Counted from the stretch's first letter, positions 1-9,790 are shown. The stretch: DNA of 64,000 nucleotides from an uncultured Pseudomonadota bacterium (GCA_902597385.1 CACJXQ010000008.1:1-64000), one strand, 5' to 3'. The notes: generated by a model from the letters alone, not told the origin. Numbers and translations are program-made.

Positions 1-157
1 CTGCTTTTATGTCTTGCGGTCTACTGAGCGTCTACTTCGGAAGCAGGAGCAGAGAAACGCTTTCTCTAGATCCTACTTATCAGTCTTCAGGAAAAACCCT
101 GACACACCCCTTTTTTATTGGAGAATCTAGTTCCGTCGATTAATAAGTGAGAAAAAT

Positions 158-382
158 ATGAACACAGAATTTTTAAAATGGCTGAGCACCAGCCTAGTAC
201 TATCTGGCGTCTTACTCACCAACTTAAATATATATCCCTTAAATATTTTTATACATAGCGCAGGAGTAGCTAGCTGGACAGTGGCTGGCATATTAATGCA
301 AGACAAAGCTATAGCTACAAATTTTGGCTTACAAATACCAATATTCGCAGTAGGTTATGTTCATTTATTTTATAATTCCTAA
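158..382 (+). CDS. small hydrophobic (membrane) protein, unknown
   Basis: 74-aa ORF with two hydrophobic segments, not overlapped by a better ORF. Confidence 0.6.
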   Translation: MNTEFLKWLSTSLVLSGVLLTNLNIYPLNIFIHSAGVASWTVAGILMQDKAIATNFGLQIPIFAVGYVHLFYNS

Positions 383-486
383 TTAACTGTAAGCTAGGCA
401 ACACAAATTTTTTGTCATGAAAATGACTTCTGTAAATTTGATAATGTGTGTTTTGATACAGAAATCATTGGGTAATAAAAGATAAA

Positions 487-1548
487 TTGAGAGGAAAAAA
501 CGCTTTGTCCATATTTGAAAAATATCTATCAATTTGGGTTGGCATCTGTATTTATATAGGAATCAGCTTAGGAAATTGGTTTCCCAGCTTTTTTGAGTCT
601 ATCGCAAGCCTAGAAGTGGCCCATGTTAATGTTCCGGTCGCAATCCTAATCTGGATGATGATATTACCGATGTTACTTAAAATTGACTTCTCTGAATTAA
701 ACCAGAAAGACTTAAACTGGACTCCTATTGGTGTAACCGTCCTCGCCAACTGGGCTTTTAAACCGTTTTTTATGGCCTTCCTTGCTTGGTTTTTTATATC
801 GAATATTTTCGGTTCGATAATTTCCCAAGAAGAGCAAAAAAGTTACATAGCAGGCCTTATCATATTAGCTGTGGCACCTTGTACTGCTATGGTATTTGTT
901 TGGAGCAATCTATGTAATGGAAACGCTCGCTACACTTTCATGCAGGTAGCGATCAACGACATCATAATGATTTTTGCCTTTGCTCCTATCGTCGGGCTCC
1001 TTTTAGGGCTTTCTAGTATAACAGTCCCTTGGGAAACCCTATTTCTATCGTTGAGCCTGTACCTTTTGTTACCGGCACTAATTGCGCACTATTTGAGAAA
1101 AAGGTTATTCAGAAAAAGCCCTCAAGAACTAGAAAAAATCATTACCCTTAGCCAACAGTTTTCAGTATTAGCACTGCTTTTGACAGTTATCCTACTCTTT
1201 GCATTCCAAGGAGAGGCAATACAAAAAAATCCACTTCTAATTTTGTTGATATCGGTGCCAATATTTTGCCAAGTAGTAATTACTGTGCTAATCACTTATT
1301 GGACGAACTGGAAATTAGGGATTCAACATGAGATCGCTGCTCCTTCATCGCTAATAGCCGCAAGTAACTTCTTTGAACTCGCGGTAGCAACAGCTATATC
1401 TCTTTTTGGCTTCAAATCCGGAGCAGCATTAGCTACAGTAGTTGGAGTACTCATAGAGGTCCCGCTAATGCTAATCATGATAAAGTTTGTGATGCTCACC
1501 AAACCTATCTATGTGGACAAACAAAAGACAAAACCCATACTAGAATAG
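487..1548 (+). CDS. ACR3-family arsenite efflux transporter
   Basis: SIFEKYLSIWVGICIYIGISLGNWFP and AVAPCTAMVFVWSNLCNGNARYTFMQVAINDIIM are typical of ACR3 permeases; multiple TM; TTG start. Confidence 0.9.
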   Translation: MRGKNALSIFEKYLSIWVGICIYIGISLGNWFPSFFESIASLEVAHVNVPVAILIWMMILPMLLKIDFSELNQKDLNWTPIGVTVLANWAFKPFFMAFLAWFFISNIFGSIISQEEQKSYIAGLIILAVAPCTAMVFVWSNLCNGNARYTFMQVAINDIIMIFAFAPIVGLLLGLSSITVPWETLFLSLSLYLLLPALIAHYLRKRLFRKSPQELEKIITLSQQFSVLALLLTVILLFAFQGEAIQKNPLLILLISVPIFCQVVITVLITYWTNWKLGIQHEIAAPSSLIAASNFFELAVATAISLFGFKSGAALATVVGVLIEVPLMLIMIKFVMLTKPIYVDKQKTKPILE

Positions 1549-1559
1549 TAAGAGTTCTC

Positions 1560-3374
1560 ATGAAAAAACAAGATTATCAGGATACAGAGTTTTCAGAAAT
1601 CTTGAAAAGCAGATATAGCCGTCGCTCTTTTTTACTAAGCAGCGCCCTCCTTGGCATTAGCGGTTTGTTCAATCGGAAGCTGATCGGATTTGAACTTAAC
1701 GAAAAAAACCCTAATTTCCCTTTCGACGGGATCCCCTCAAATATCAAAGATGCAGTTACGCTACCTAGCGGCTATGACTTTGAAGTACTACTAAGTTGGG
1801 GGGATCCTTTATGGAGCAAGTTCCCCCAGTTTGACCAAAGAAACTCTGGTACCTCGTATTCTCAAAAAGGTGCATTTGGTGACAATAACGACGGCATGGA
1901 ATGCTTTTCCATAGAAAATAATAGATGCTTAATGGTGGTAAACAACGAATATACTAATAGTCATATTCTTCACCAAGGCCGAGAGACAAAAACTGCTGAA
2001 AACCATGATGACCATCAAAAGTCCAAATATGCACACGGGGTATCTATTTTTGAAATAAAGAGAAAGGAATCTCTATGGGAATTAGTGCAAGACTCTAAGT
2101 TTAATCGAAGAATAACAGTTGATACTCCGATGCTAGTGGAAGGTGCACTAAAGTTTGATAGGCGACTGAACTTTCGGGAAGACGCTGGTAAACACATCGT
2201 TTTAGGCACGATTAGTAACTGCGGATCTGGCAAAACACCTTGGGGCACATTCCTAACTTGCGAGGAGGGGTTTAAAGGATATTTCTCGACTAACCAGAAG
2301 AATTATACGCCTGATGATGTACTTAAGAGATACGGAGTGACAAGAGACGGATACGGCTATAAATGGCACGACTTTGAGGAAAGATTTGATTTAAGTAAAG
2401 ACGAAAATGATCTAAATAATTTTGGCTATGTGGTCGAAATTGATCCCTTCTCTCCCAGCTCAAAACCCGTAAAACGAAGTGCTCTTGGACGCTTCAATCA
2501 CGAAAACGCCGAATTGGTCCTATCAAAAGAAGGGAAGGTAGTTGTTTACATGGGCGATGACGGTCATGGCGAGTTTTTATATAAATACGTAAGTAATAAT
2601 CTATACCGCTCCGGGAAAGACTCATCTGATCTTCTAAATGAAGGACAACTATATGTGGCGAAGTTCCACCCTGATGGAAAGGGAGAATGGATACTTTTAA
2701 ATCCCGATTCAACCGGAATGAAAAACCCCAACGATATTCTGCTTTTCACCAGAATAGCTGGAACCGCAGCTGGCGGAACTACGATGGACAGACCTGAATG
2801 GGTAGCAGCAGATCCAAAAAGCTCTTCAGTCTATTGTTGCTTAACCAACAATAGAAAGAGAACCAAGGAAGAAACAAACGGACCAAATCCCAGGGGAAAA
2901 AACAAATATGGTCAAATCATCAAATGGGAACCATTTGATTTTGACCATGCTGCCACTAAATTTCGTTGGGATATTTTTGTTCTGGCTGGTAACCCCAAAG
3001 TTCATCACGATGAAAGAGGTGGATCGAAAAATATTACCGTTGAAAACATGTTTGCATGCCCAGACGGATTGCGGTTTGATAAAGAAGGCAACATGTGGAT
3101 TCAAACTGACGGGAACTACACGAATACGGGCGACTTCAAAGGCATGGGGAATAACCAAATGCTAATGGCGGATACAAAAACTGGGCAAATCTCTCGTTTT
3201 TTAGTAGGACCTAAAGAGTGCGAAATCACTGGACTAACATGGAGTCCAGATAAAAATACTATGTTCGTAGGAATCCAACACCCTGGGAGAGATGGCAATA
3301 GTAATTTTCCAGACGGCATAGGAAATACACCCAGATCTAGTATTATCGCGGTTTCACGCAAAGAAAAGAGCTAG
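1560..3374 (+). CDS. PhoX-like (DUF839) phosphatase, Tat-type signal
   Basis: RRSFLLSSALLGISG twin-arginine N-terminus; TCEEGFKGYF, GRFNHENAELV, RPEWVAADPKS, PDGLRFDKEGNMWIQTDGN as in PhoX/DUF839; 11 nt after ACR3 gene. Confidence 0.85.
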   Translation: MKKQDYQDTEFSEILKSRYSRRSFLLSSALLGISGLFNRKLIGFELNEKNPNFPFDGIPSNIKDAVTLPSGYDFEVLLSWGDPLWSKFPQFDQRNSGTSYSQKGAFGDNNDGMECFSIENNRCLMVVNNEYTNSHILHQGRETKTAENHDDHQKSKYAHGVSIFEIKRKESLWELVQDSKFNRRITVDTPMLVEGALKFDRRLNFREDAGKHIVLGTISNCGSGKTPWGTFLTCEEGFKGYFSTNQKNYTPDDVLKRYGVTRDGYGYKWHDFEERFDLSKDENDLNNFGYVVEIDPFSPSSKPVKRSALGRFNHENAELVLSKEGKVVVYMGDDGHGEFLYKYVSNNLYRSGKDSSDLLNEGQLYVAKFHPDGKGEWILLNPDSTGMKNPNDILLFTRIAGTAAGGTTMDRPEWVAADPKSSSVYCCLTNNRKRTKEETNGPNPRGKNKYGQIIKWEPFDFDHAATKFRWDIFVLAGNPKVHHDERGGSKNITVENMFACPDGLRFDKEGNMWIQTDGNYTNTGDFKGMGNNQMLMADTKTGQISRFLVGPKECEITGLTWSPDKNTMFVGIQHPGRDGNSNFPDGIGNTPRSSIIAVSRKEKS

Positions 3375-3472
3375 CGAAAAGGGCGACTCTGTCTTTGTGA
3401 TAACGTGCTCTCCATTGCAAGCACTAAGTTGCTAGGGCTATCATAAATAATTCACTCAGTTTTAACGGTAAA

Positions 3473-4489
3473 ATGCGAAAAAATAAAACGGTTGCCGAAC
3501 TTTTAAAAAATTGCCCTGCTTTCCCAGAGTTCGATGAATATTATGCTAATCAAGCAAGAAGCAGACAAGACCAACTAACAAAACCTCCTGGGAGCCTTGG
3601 TAAACTGGAAGAATTAGCAATCTGGATGGCTGGGTGGCAGCGAAAAAAAAAGCCAACGATGGAAAACGTTCATTGCTTAGTCTTCGCAGGGAATCATGGA
3701 GTTTCTAGCAAGGGCGTTTCTGCTTATCCTTCGACCGTAACCGCCCAAATGGTGGAAAATTTCAAGAATGGAGGTGCTGCTATAAACCAGTTATGTGCTT
3801 TAGCAGAGATAACCTTATCAGTAATCCCGATAGAGCTTGAAAAGCCTACTTGCGATTTCTCAGAGTCCCCAGCTATGAGCGAAGAAGAAACTTTCGCTGC
3901 CATGCAACTTGGGCATGATTCGTTATCGAATGATTGCGACCTATTAATTTTAGGTGAAATTGGGATAGCTAATACAACTGCAGCAACTGCGATTTCCTGT
4001 GCTCTTTTCAAGCAACCAGTTGAGAAATGGACAGGAACTGGCACAGGAATCAGTCCAAAACAATTGTTCAGGAAGATTTCAGTCATAAACACGGCTCTCG
4101 AATTACATGGAGTCGATTTTTTGAGTCCCGTGAGGATCCTTTCCTCATTCGGAGGGAGAGAGATGGCTGCAATCGCAGGCGCAGTATTAGCTGCTAGATT
4201 AAAGTCTATACCTGTCCTTTTAGATGGGTTCGCATGTACTGTAGCCGCGGCGACTCTGCAACTACTTGATAAGCAAATACTAGAGCATTGCTTGGTAGCA
4301 CACTCTTCAGCGGAACCAGGTCATGCAGGAATTTTAAATTATTTAAATAAAGAACCCATACTTGACCTAAACATGAGATTGGGAGAGGGAAGTGGCGCTG
4401 CTATAGCCTCACTCATCTTAAAGTCAGCGCTAGCTACTCACAATGCAATGGCAACTTTTGCTGAAGCCGGCTTAAGCGGGAAGAATTGA
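3473..4489 (+). CDS. cobT: nicotinate-nucleotide--dimethylbenzimidazole phosphoribosyltransferase
   Basis: LTKPPGSLGKLEELA, FAGNHGVSSKGVSAYPSTVTAQMV, LGEIGIANTTAATAI, LLDGFACTVAA, RLGEGSGAAIA motifs. Confidence 0.95.
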   Translation: MRKNKTVAELLKNCPAFPEFDEYYANQARSRQDQLTKPPGSLGKLEELAIWMAGWQRKKKPTMENVHCLVFAGNHGVSSKGVSAYPSTVTAQMVENFKNGGAAINQLCALAEITLSVIPIELEKPTCDFSESPAMSEEETFAAMQLGHDSLSNDCDLLILGEIGIANTTAATAISCALFKQPVEKWTGTGTGISPKQLFRKISVINTALELHGVDFLSPVRILSSFGGREMAAIAGAVLAARLKSIPVLLDGFACTVAAATLQLLDKQILEHCLVAHSSAEPGHAGILNYLNKEPILDLNMRLGEGSGAAIASLILKSALATHNAMATFAEAGLSGKN

Positions 4490-5277
4490 CCGTGCAGACC
4501 CTCTACAAAAATAGATTAGTACTAGACATTATGGCAGGCATGATGTTCTTTACCAGGATCCCAATTAAATGGCCTTATTTTTCTGATGAACCTCCTGATC
4601 TTACAAGGGCGGCCTGGGCTTTCCCGTTAGTAGGGCTAATAGTGGGCTTCCTTTCTGGTGCGATTGGAGATATTTGTATCGCAATTGGTCTTCCTCTGTT
4701 TTTATCCTGCGTACTTTCTATTGCCCTGAGTATAGTTATGACCGGAGCTTTTCATGAAGACGGATTAGCTGACATGGCAGACGGTTTCGGGGCCGGAGGG
4801 TCTCCCAAAAGAGTTAATGAAATCATGCATGACAGTACACTCGGAACCTATGGAGTTGCGGCCCTCAACTTGGGCATATTAATCCGACTTGGTGTCGTTA
4901 TCTGCTTAGCTGAATTGGGTTACTCGTTAATTGAAATTCTATCAATCGGTTTCGCATCTGGGAAATTGGCAATCCTTTTTACCCGCAATCTAATAGCCCC
5001 ATCGGATTTCGCAAAAATGGGAAGCGTTATTGATTTCATACCTAGCAAAACACTTCTTTCTGCTATCGGTATTTGGCTTTTGCCAACTCTCGGGAGCTTT
5101 CCATTTATAGGTATTGCTACAGGAGCAATATTTTCCGCAGGCCTTATCTTTCTTATACGAAACAGAAGCAACTATCACATCGGAGGTGTCACAGGAGATA
5201 TTCTAGGAGCAACTGCTTTTTTAAGCGAATTGATATTTCTACTAGGAATAGCCGTCACCGTGGTTAGCGTAGATTGA
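4486..5277 (+). CDS. cobS: adenosylcobinamide-GDP ribazoletransferase
   Basis: FTRIPIKWP, FHEDGLADMADGFGAGGSPKRVNEIMHDSTLGTYGV, GGVTGDILGA motifs; overlaps cobT by 4 nt. Confidence 0.95.
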   Translation: MTVQTLYKNRLVLDIMAGMMFFTRIPIKWPYFSDEPPDLTRAAWAFPLVGLIVGFLSGAIGDICIAIGLPLFLSCVLSIALSIVMTGAFHEDGLADMADGFGAGGSPKRVNEIMHDSTLGTYGVAALNLGILIRLGVVICLAELGYSLIEILSIGFASGKLAILFTRNLIAPSDFAKMGSVIDFIPSKTLLSAIGIWLLPTLGSFPFIGIATGAIFSAGLIFLIRNRSNYHIGGVTGDILGATAFLSELIFLLGIAVTVVSVD

Positions 5278-5885
5278 TAAAAACCTCCAGGGTGATAATG
5301 ATCCGGCATGCGCCGACAGCGGTAAAGAAAGGCTTTTTACCGGAAGACAACTCGCCTGCAGTTTTAGATTCAAAAAAAATAAAAAACCTAGCGTTAAGTA
5401 TTCCAGCTAACTGTACTTGGCATGTGAGCCCTCTAAAGAGGACAGTTCAGACCGCGGACGCATTATCGGCATATATTACTGCTGGGGAGATACGTATTGA
5501 AGAAAGTCTGAAAGAGCAAAATTTTGGCGACTGGTCGGGAGAAAAAATTTCTGATGTGTGGGAAGAACTAAAACAAAATAAAAACCAACACAACTATTCT
5601 TTTATCTGTCCAGAAACTTCACCTCCAAACGGAGAAAACTTTTTAGAACAGTGTAAACGTGTTTCTTTTTGGCTAGAAAATACGCAATTCATCGAATCAA
5701 CATCTATTGTCATCACTCATTCGGGAACTATCAGAGCCATCCTATCGCATATTTTAAAAATAGAACCTGATATCGCAATAGGAATAAATGTTTCACACCT
5801 AAAAAAAACTATTTTTGAAATCATTCCTGAGGATAATGATAAAAACAGAGGAGGTAGATTTCGTTTATTAGGAATAAATGAGTAA
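5274..5885 (+). CDS. histidine phosphatase family protein (CobC/alpha-ribazole phosphatase-like)
   Basis: MIRHAPT, SPLKRTVQTADAL, ESLKEQNFGDWSG, VITHSGTIRAIL; overlaps cobS by 4 nt. Confidence 0.8.
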   Translation: MIKTSRVIMIRHAPTAVKKGFLPEDNSPAVLDSKKIKNLALSIPANCTWHVSPLKRTVQTADALSAYITAGEIRIEESLKEQNFGDWSGEKISDVWEELKQNKNQHNYSFICPETSPPNGENFLEQCKRVSFWLENTQFIESTSIVITHSGTIRAILSHILKIEPDIAIGINVSHLKKTIFEIIPEDNDKNRGGRFRLLGINE

Positions 5886-5911
5886 GAAATTACTCCTCTT
5901 CAAAAGAGGCC

Positions 5912-5952
5912 TGTCCCCCGCCCCATCGAAGAATAAAGGGAAGAACTACCGG
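5912..5952 (+). repeat. intergenic repeat family (A-type)
   Basis: gtcccccgccccatcgaagaataaagggaagaactaccgg. Confidence 0.6.
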
Positions 5953-6010
5953 AAAATTTTTCAGATAAGCATGGGGTATTGCCGATAGGAAAACTGCATA
6001 GCGCTCTTTT

Positions 6011-6032
6011 TTGTTATGTTATAACATAACAA
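6011..6032. promoter_or_regulatory. Zur-like operator, perfect 22-bp palindrome
   Basis: TTGTTATGTTATAACATAACAA reads identically on both strands; 54 nt upstream of the ZIP gene. Confidence 0.75.
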
Positions 6033-6086
6033 TTATTACGAAAATATTTTAATTAAAAAATAAGAATTCATCATCGAGGAATATTA

Positions 6087-6869
6087 ATGGAATCTTTTAC
6101 AGCTCTTTGGATACTTCTGGCATCTTTAATAGTAACCTTAGTTTCTTTGATAAGCGCTTTTTCTTTGTACGTATCCGACAGCAAGCTTGAAGTCTGGCTT
6201 CCTCGGCTAGTTGCGGTTGCTGTGGGTGTACTTTTGGGGGACGCCTTTCTTCATCTTATTCCTGATGCCCTAGAGATAGGTACTGAAAATGCCAGCTCCG
6301 TCGCTTTATGGGCTCTTGTTGGAATTATAGCATTCTTCTTTTTGGAATCGGTTCTTCACTGGCGGCATGATCATGACTTAGACAGCCTCAGAAAATCCAA
6401 CGACGCTCCAGCAACTTACACCAACATGAATCTACTGGGTGACGGTGCCCACAACTTTGTTGACGGAATATTAATTGCTTCTAGCTTTTTAGTTGATCCC
6501 TCTCTCGGGATAGCAACCACCATTGCCATAATCTTTCATGAAATACCGCAAGAAATTTCTGATATTGCTGTACTGATTCACGGCGGATATAGCAAGAAGC
6601 AAGCCGTATTACTAAATTTTTTGAGCGCGACAGCCTGCATAGCTGGCGCAGCATTGACGCTAATTCTGTCGGAAATCATGGAACTCGGATTGGGCGCCAT
6701 GCTAGCGTTTACAGCGGGTGGATTTATCTATATCGCTACCAGCGACCTTGTCCCACTTTTGCGCTCGAAGGAAGTTAATATTGGGCTCCCTACTCAGTTT
6801 ACCGGAACCCTAATTGGGATTCTTTCAATGCAATCTATTCTTTGGTTTGAAAACATTCCTCAACTATAA
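6087..6869 (+). CDS. ZIP family metal (zinc) transporter
   Basis: GDGAHNFVDGILIASSFL and IIFHEIPQEISDIAVLIHGGYS motifs; 8 TM-like pattern. Confidence 0.93.
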   Translation: MESFTALWILLASLIVTLVSLISAFSLYVSDSKLEVWLPRLVAVAVGVLLGDAFLHLIPDALEIGTENASSVALWALVGIIAFFFLESVLHWRHDHDLDSLRKSNDAPATYTNMNLLGDGAHNFVDGILIASSFLVDPSLGIATTIAIIFHEIPQEISDIAVLIHGGYSKKQAVLLNFLSATACIAGAALTLILSEIMELGLGAMLAFTAGGFIYIATSDLVPLLRSKEVNIGLPTQFTGTLIGILSMQSILWFENIPQL

Positions 6870-6880
6870 AGGAGACAAAA

Positions 6881-8233
6881 ATGATGGATTCTAAAGTACC
6901 CGTTACTATCCTAACCGGTTTCCTCGGCTCCGGGAAAACCACTCTTCTTAACCGAATCCTCACCGAAGAACACGGAAAACGTATTGCTGTGATAGAAAAC
7001 GAATTCGGCGAGGTAGGCATTGATCAAGGCCTAGTAATAAACGCAGATGAAGAAGTCTTCGAGATGTCAAACGGCTGCATTTGCTGTACGGTCCGCGGCG
7101 ATTTGATACGAGTACTAGGTAACCTTATGAAACGACGAGACAAATTTGACTATGTACTTGTTGAAACCACAGGTCTAGCTGATCCGGGTCCAGTTGCTCA
7201 GACATTCTTCATGGATGATGAGATCCGCGATGAATTCTCGCTTGATGGTATTGTTACACTTGTGGATGCGGCTCACATTAATGAGCAGCTTGAAAGAAGT
7301 AATGAAAGTGTTGAACAGGTTGCCTTTGCAGATGTTCTCGTCTTAAATAAAACGGATCTAGTCTCGACCGAGTCTTTAGACAAAATTGAATCCCGATTAA
7401 AGGACATGAACCCCATGACAAAATTTTTGCGCGCTGAGCGCGCTAAAATCCCTGTGGAAACGGTCCTGGGCCTAAGTGCATTTGACCTTGACCAAATATT
7501 GGAGCGTCGTCCATCTTTTCTTGAGCCTGAATATCCTTTCGAATGGACTGGAGTCTACAGACTTAAAGCAGGCAACTATGAACTTTCCTTGGACGATGGG
7601 CCTGATCCAAATATGTCACTTGTCGCAGTAAGCAATCAAAATGAACAAGAAGAAGCCCTACGTGAGGGTGCAGAATGGTGTGTAAGACGTTATGCGGAAC
7701 CTCCGCAAGAAGTGTTTCCAGGTGACACCATACCTATCGGTCAACATGCTGACTTACAACTTCAGAGCGAAGGCCATAAAAAGTTTTTTCTCAAGATTAA
7801 AGAAACGCAAGACATTGGGCTTTTCACGCAACATACCGCTGAGGAATTTAACATAAAGCTATTTAAGAACGATGATGAAAGCAAAGTAAGAATATCCCCT
7901 CTTACTGAGAGAACGTGGGTAGCGCAACATGAACACGACGACGAAGTGCGTTCCTTTGCCATAGAATGTGATGGGGATGTAGATATCCAAAAAATAAATG
8001 ATTGGTTAGGTGAGCTTTTAGCCGAAAGAGGAATAGACATATTTAGGCTGAAAGGTTTTATTAGTATCGCAAATGATCCTCGTCGTTTTGTTTTCCAAGG
8101 CGTTCATATGCTAATCGACTCCCAACCCGAGAGAGAATGGGGAGATCTACCTCGCCGAAATCAACTCGTTTTTATTGGCAGAAACTTGGACGAGACAAGT
8201 ATTCGAGAAGGCTTCAATAAGTGTCTGGTTTGA
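6881..8233 (+). CDS. COG0523/CobW-family GTPase (putative zinc metallochaperone)
   Basis: Walker A GFLGSGKTT, CxCC motif NGCICCTVRGDL, VETTGLADPGPV, NKTDL; C-terminal RLKGFISIANDPRRFVFQGVHM. Confidence 0.93.
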   Translation: MMDSKVPVTILTGFLGSGKTTLLNRILTEEHGKRIAVIENEFGEVGIDQGLVINADEEVFEMSNGCICCTVRGDLIRVLGNLMKRRDKFDYVLVETTGLADPGPVAQTFFMDDEIRDEFSLDGIVTLVDAAHINEQLERSNESVEQVAFADVLVLNKTDLVSTESLDKIESRLKDMNPMTKFLRAERAKIPVETVLGLSAFDLDQILERRPSFLEPEYPFEWTGVYRLKAGNYELSLDDGPDPNMSLVAVSNQNEQEEALREGAEWCVRRYAEPPQEVFPGDTIPIGQHADLQLQSEGHKKFFLKIKETQDIGLFTQHTAEEFNIKLFKNDDESKVRISPLTERTWVAQHEHDDEVRSFAIECDGDVDIQKINDWLGELLAERGIDIFRLKGFISIANDPRRFVFQGVHMLIDSQPEREWGDLPRRNQLVFIGRNLDETSIREGFNKCLV

Positions 8234-9258
8234 AAAATTTCAAAAAAGGTATTCTACGCGATGGATGGACTGCGGATATAGACGACTATGTCATAGTTTG
8301 CGAGTGGGCGTCAGGTGGGAATAGCCTATTGGCTGGCGATGTTACAGGTGGTATTAGCGCATTCGATAGCAGTTCGGGTGACACCTTATGGAAGAGGGAG
8401 AGAAATCACGATGGCCTACTTGCAATAGATGTGCACCCAAATGGAGAGGTATTTGCCTCTACTGGACAGGACGGCCGAATCTTGATCTACAATGTCCTAA
8501 CTGGCGAAAAAAATAAAACAATTGAAGTCGGCCCAGAATGGGTCGAACATATCGCTTGGTCTCCTGACGGTCGGTGGTTAGCTGTGGCCTACTCTAGAAA
8601 AATAATTGTCTTCAGCTCTGATGGTCAAAAGAGGTGGCATAGCGATAATCATCCTAGCACCGTAAGTGCAATATCTTGGTCCGGTGCAGACGAGCTGGCC
8701 GTCGCCTGCTATGGTAAAGTGGCAATTTACGACGTCGCAACCGAGTGTATCCAAGAGCAATTAGAATGGAAAGGATCTTTAGTATCAATGGTTCTGAGCC
8801 CAGATGGAGATATTGTTGCTTGCGGAAGTCAGGATAATTCAGTTCATTTCTGGCGTCGCTCGACCGCTCAAGACTCCATGATGTCAGGATACCCCGGTAA
8901 GCCGGCCCATTTAGCTTTTGATAGTAGCGGAACACTCCTAGCCACCGGCGGCTCTGAAACCGTAACTGTTTGGAGCTTTCTAGACCTAGGTCCCGAAGGA
9001 ACCCGACCAGGGGAACTCGAGCTACACAATCGACCTATATCAAGCTTAGCCTTTGCCCCTAAAGGTATGCGACTCGCTTCGGGCTCTAAGGATGGCTCGA
9101 TTGCTATTTGGTTGTTGCAAAAAGATGGGGATGGTGAGCTCTTAGGTGCAGCCTCCTTAGATGCCCCTATCAGTAGACTTGCTTGGAGGCCGGACGGTCG
9201 TGCTATTGTAGCAGCCAATGCGGTTGGCAAGCTAACCTCTTGGCGAGTAAAAAATTAG
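8221..9258 (+). CDS. WD40 repeat protein (COG0523-associated)
   Basis: Repeated WSPDGRWLAVAY / LSPDGDIVACGSQDNSVHFW / APKGMRLASGSKDGSIAIW; GTG start overlapping upstream gene by 13 nt. Confidence 0.9.
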   Translation: MSGLKNFKKGILRDGWTADIDDYVIVCEWASGGNSLLAGDVTGGISAFDSSSGDTLWKRERNHDGLLAIDVHPNGEVFASTGQDGRILIYNVLTGEKNKTIEVGPEWVEHIAWSPDGRWLAVAYSRKIIVFSSDGQKRWHSDNHPSTVSAISWSGADELAVACYGKVAIYDVATECIQEQLEWKGSLVSMVLSPDGDIVACGSQDNSVHFWRRSTAQDSMMSGYPGKPAHLAFDSSGTLLATGGSETVTVWSFLDLGPEGTRPGELELHNRPISSLAFAPKGMRLASGSKDGSIAIWLLQKDGDGELLGAASLDAPISRLAWRPDGRAIVAANAVGKLTSWRVKN

Positions 9259-9268
9259 ACTATTGGAT

Positions 9269-9706
9269 ATGAAAGATATTAAGGGTGTATTCCGAAACCT
9301 AGAAAAATCAATAAGAGGGTCGCGATGGTTTGAATACGACTGGGAAATTTACAACAGTGGGGCCTATTTACAGTTATACAAAAAGAACTGGCATAACGAG
9401 AATCAAGGAGGCATTCACTTTGAAACGTATATAGAAGATAGTCAGATTAAAAAGAAATCATTCCCTATACTTATGCATGCTGAGGAAGATTGTCCAAATC
9501 AAGCTATTTTTATAAAGAATTTTTTGGAACTAGAGCAAGAACGCATATCGAAATGGAAAGACTATAAGATAAAAGGAAGTGGATATACCATTTTTCAAAG
9601 GACACTGCCCCTAAATTTTAATAATCTTGAACAACGAATACTGCAAGAACTAAGCGAAATTCGACAATTGGAGTCTGGAGTGGACAAAATCCTTGGTGAA
9701 ATATAG
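9269..9706 (+). CDS. hypothetical protein in the ZIP-COG0523-WD40 block
   Basis: ATG start 10 nt after WD40 stop; same strand; no family recognised. Confidence 0.7.
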   Translation: MKDIKGVFRNLEKSIRGSRWFEYDWEIYNSGAYLQLYKKNWHNENQGGIHFETYIEDSQIKKKSFPILMHAEEDCPNQAIFIKNFLELEQERISKWKDYKIKGSGYTIFQRTLPLNFNNLEQRILQELSEIRQLESGVDKILGEI

Positions 9707-9723
9707 TTATCATTTTTTTATCT

Positions 9724-9770
9724 GCTTAGAAGCCCGCCTCCTCTTCTGAAGTATACGCGGGTTACATTTC
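9724..9770 (+). repeat. intergenic repeat family (B-type, partial)
   Basis: gcttagaagcccgcctcctcttctgaagtatacgcgggttaca. Confidence 0.45.
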
Positions 9771-9790
9771 TCTTTGCGAAATCGTCTCTA

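Noticed and set aside
409-430. Possible Pho box or ArsR operator upstream of ACR3 (GTCATgaaaATGAC)
   Set aside because: Short inverted repeat, but it lacks the 11-bp-spaced direct heptamers of a Pho box and does not match ArsR sites I know.
2015-3361. Several 60-105 aa ORFs on both strands inside the PhoX-like gene
   Set aside because: Shadow ORFs of a well-supported long CDS, with no recognisable family.
3375-3472. Cobalamin riboswitch before cobT
   Set aside because: The gap is only 98 nt and I could not identify the conserved B12-box core.
6011-6032. Palindrome as a transcription terminator
   Set aside because: No T-tract; AT-rich palindrome placed upstream of a zinc-type operon fits an operator better.
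8578-9230. Three minus-strand ORFs opposite the WD40 gene
   Set aside because: Antisense shadows of a repeat-containing CDS.
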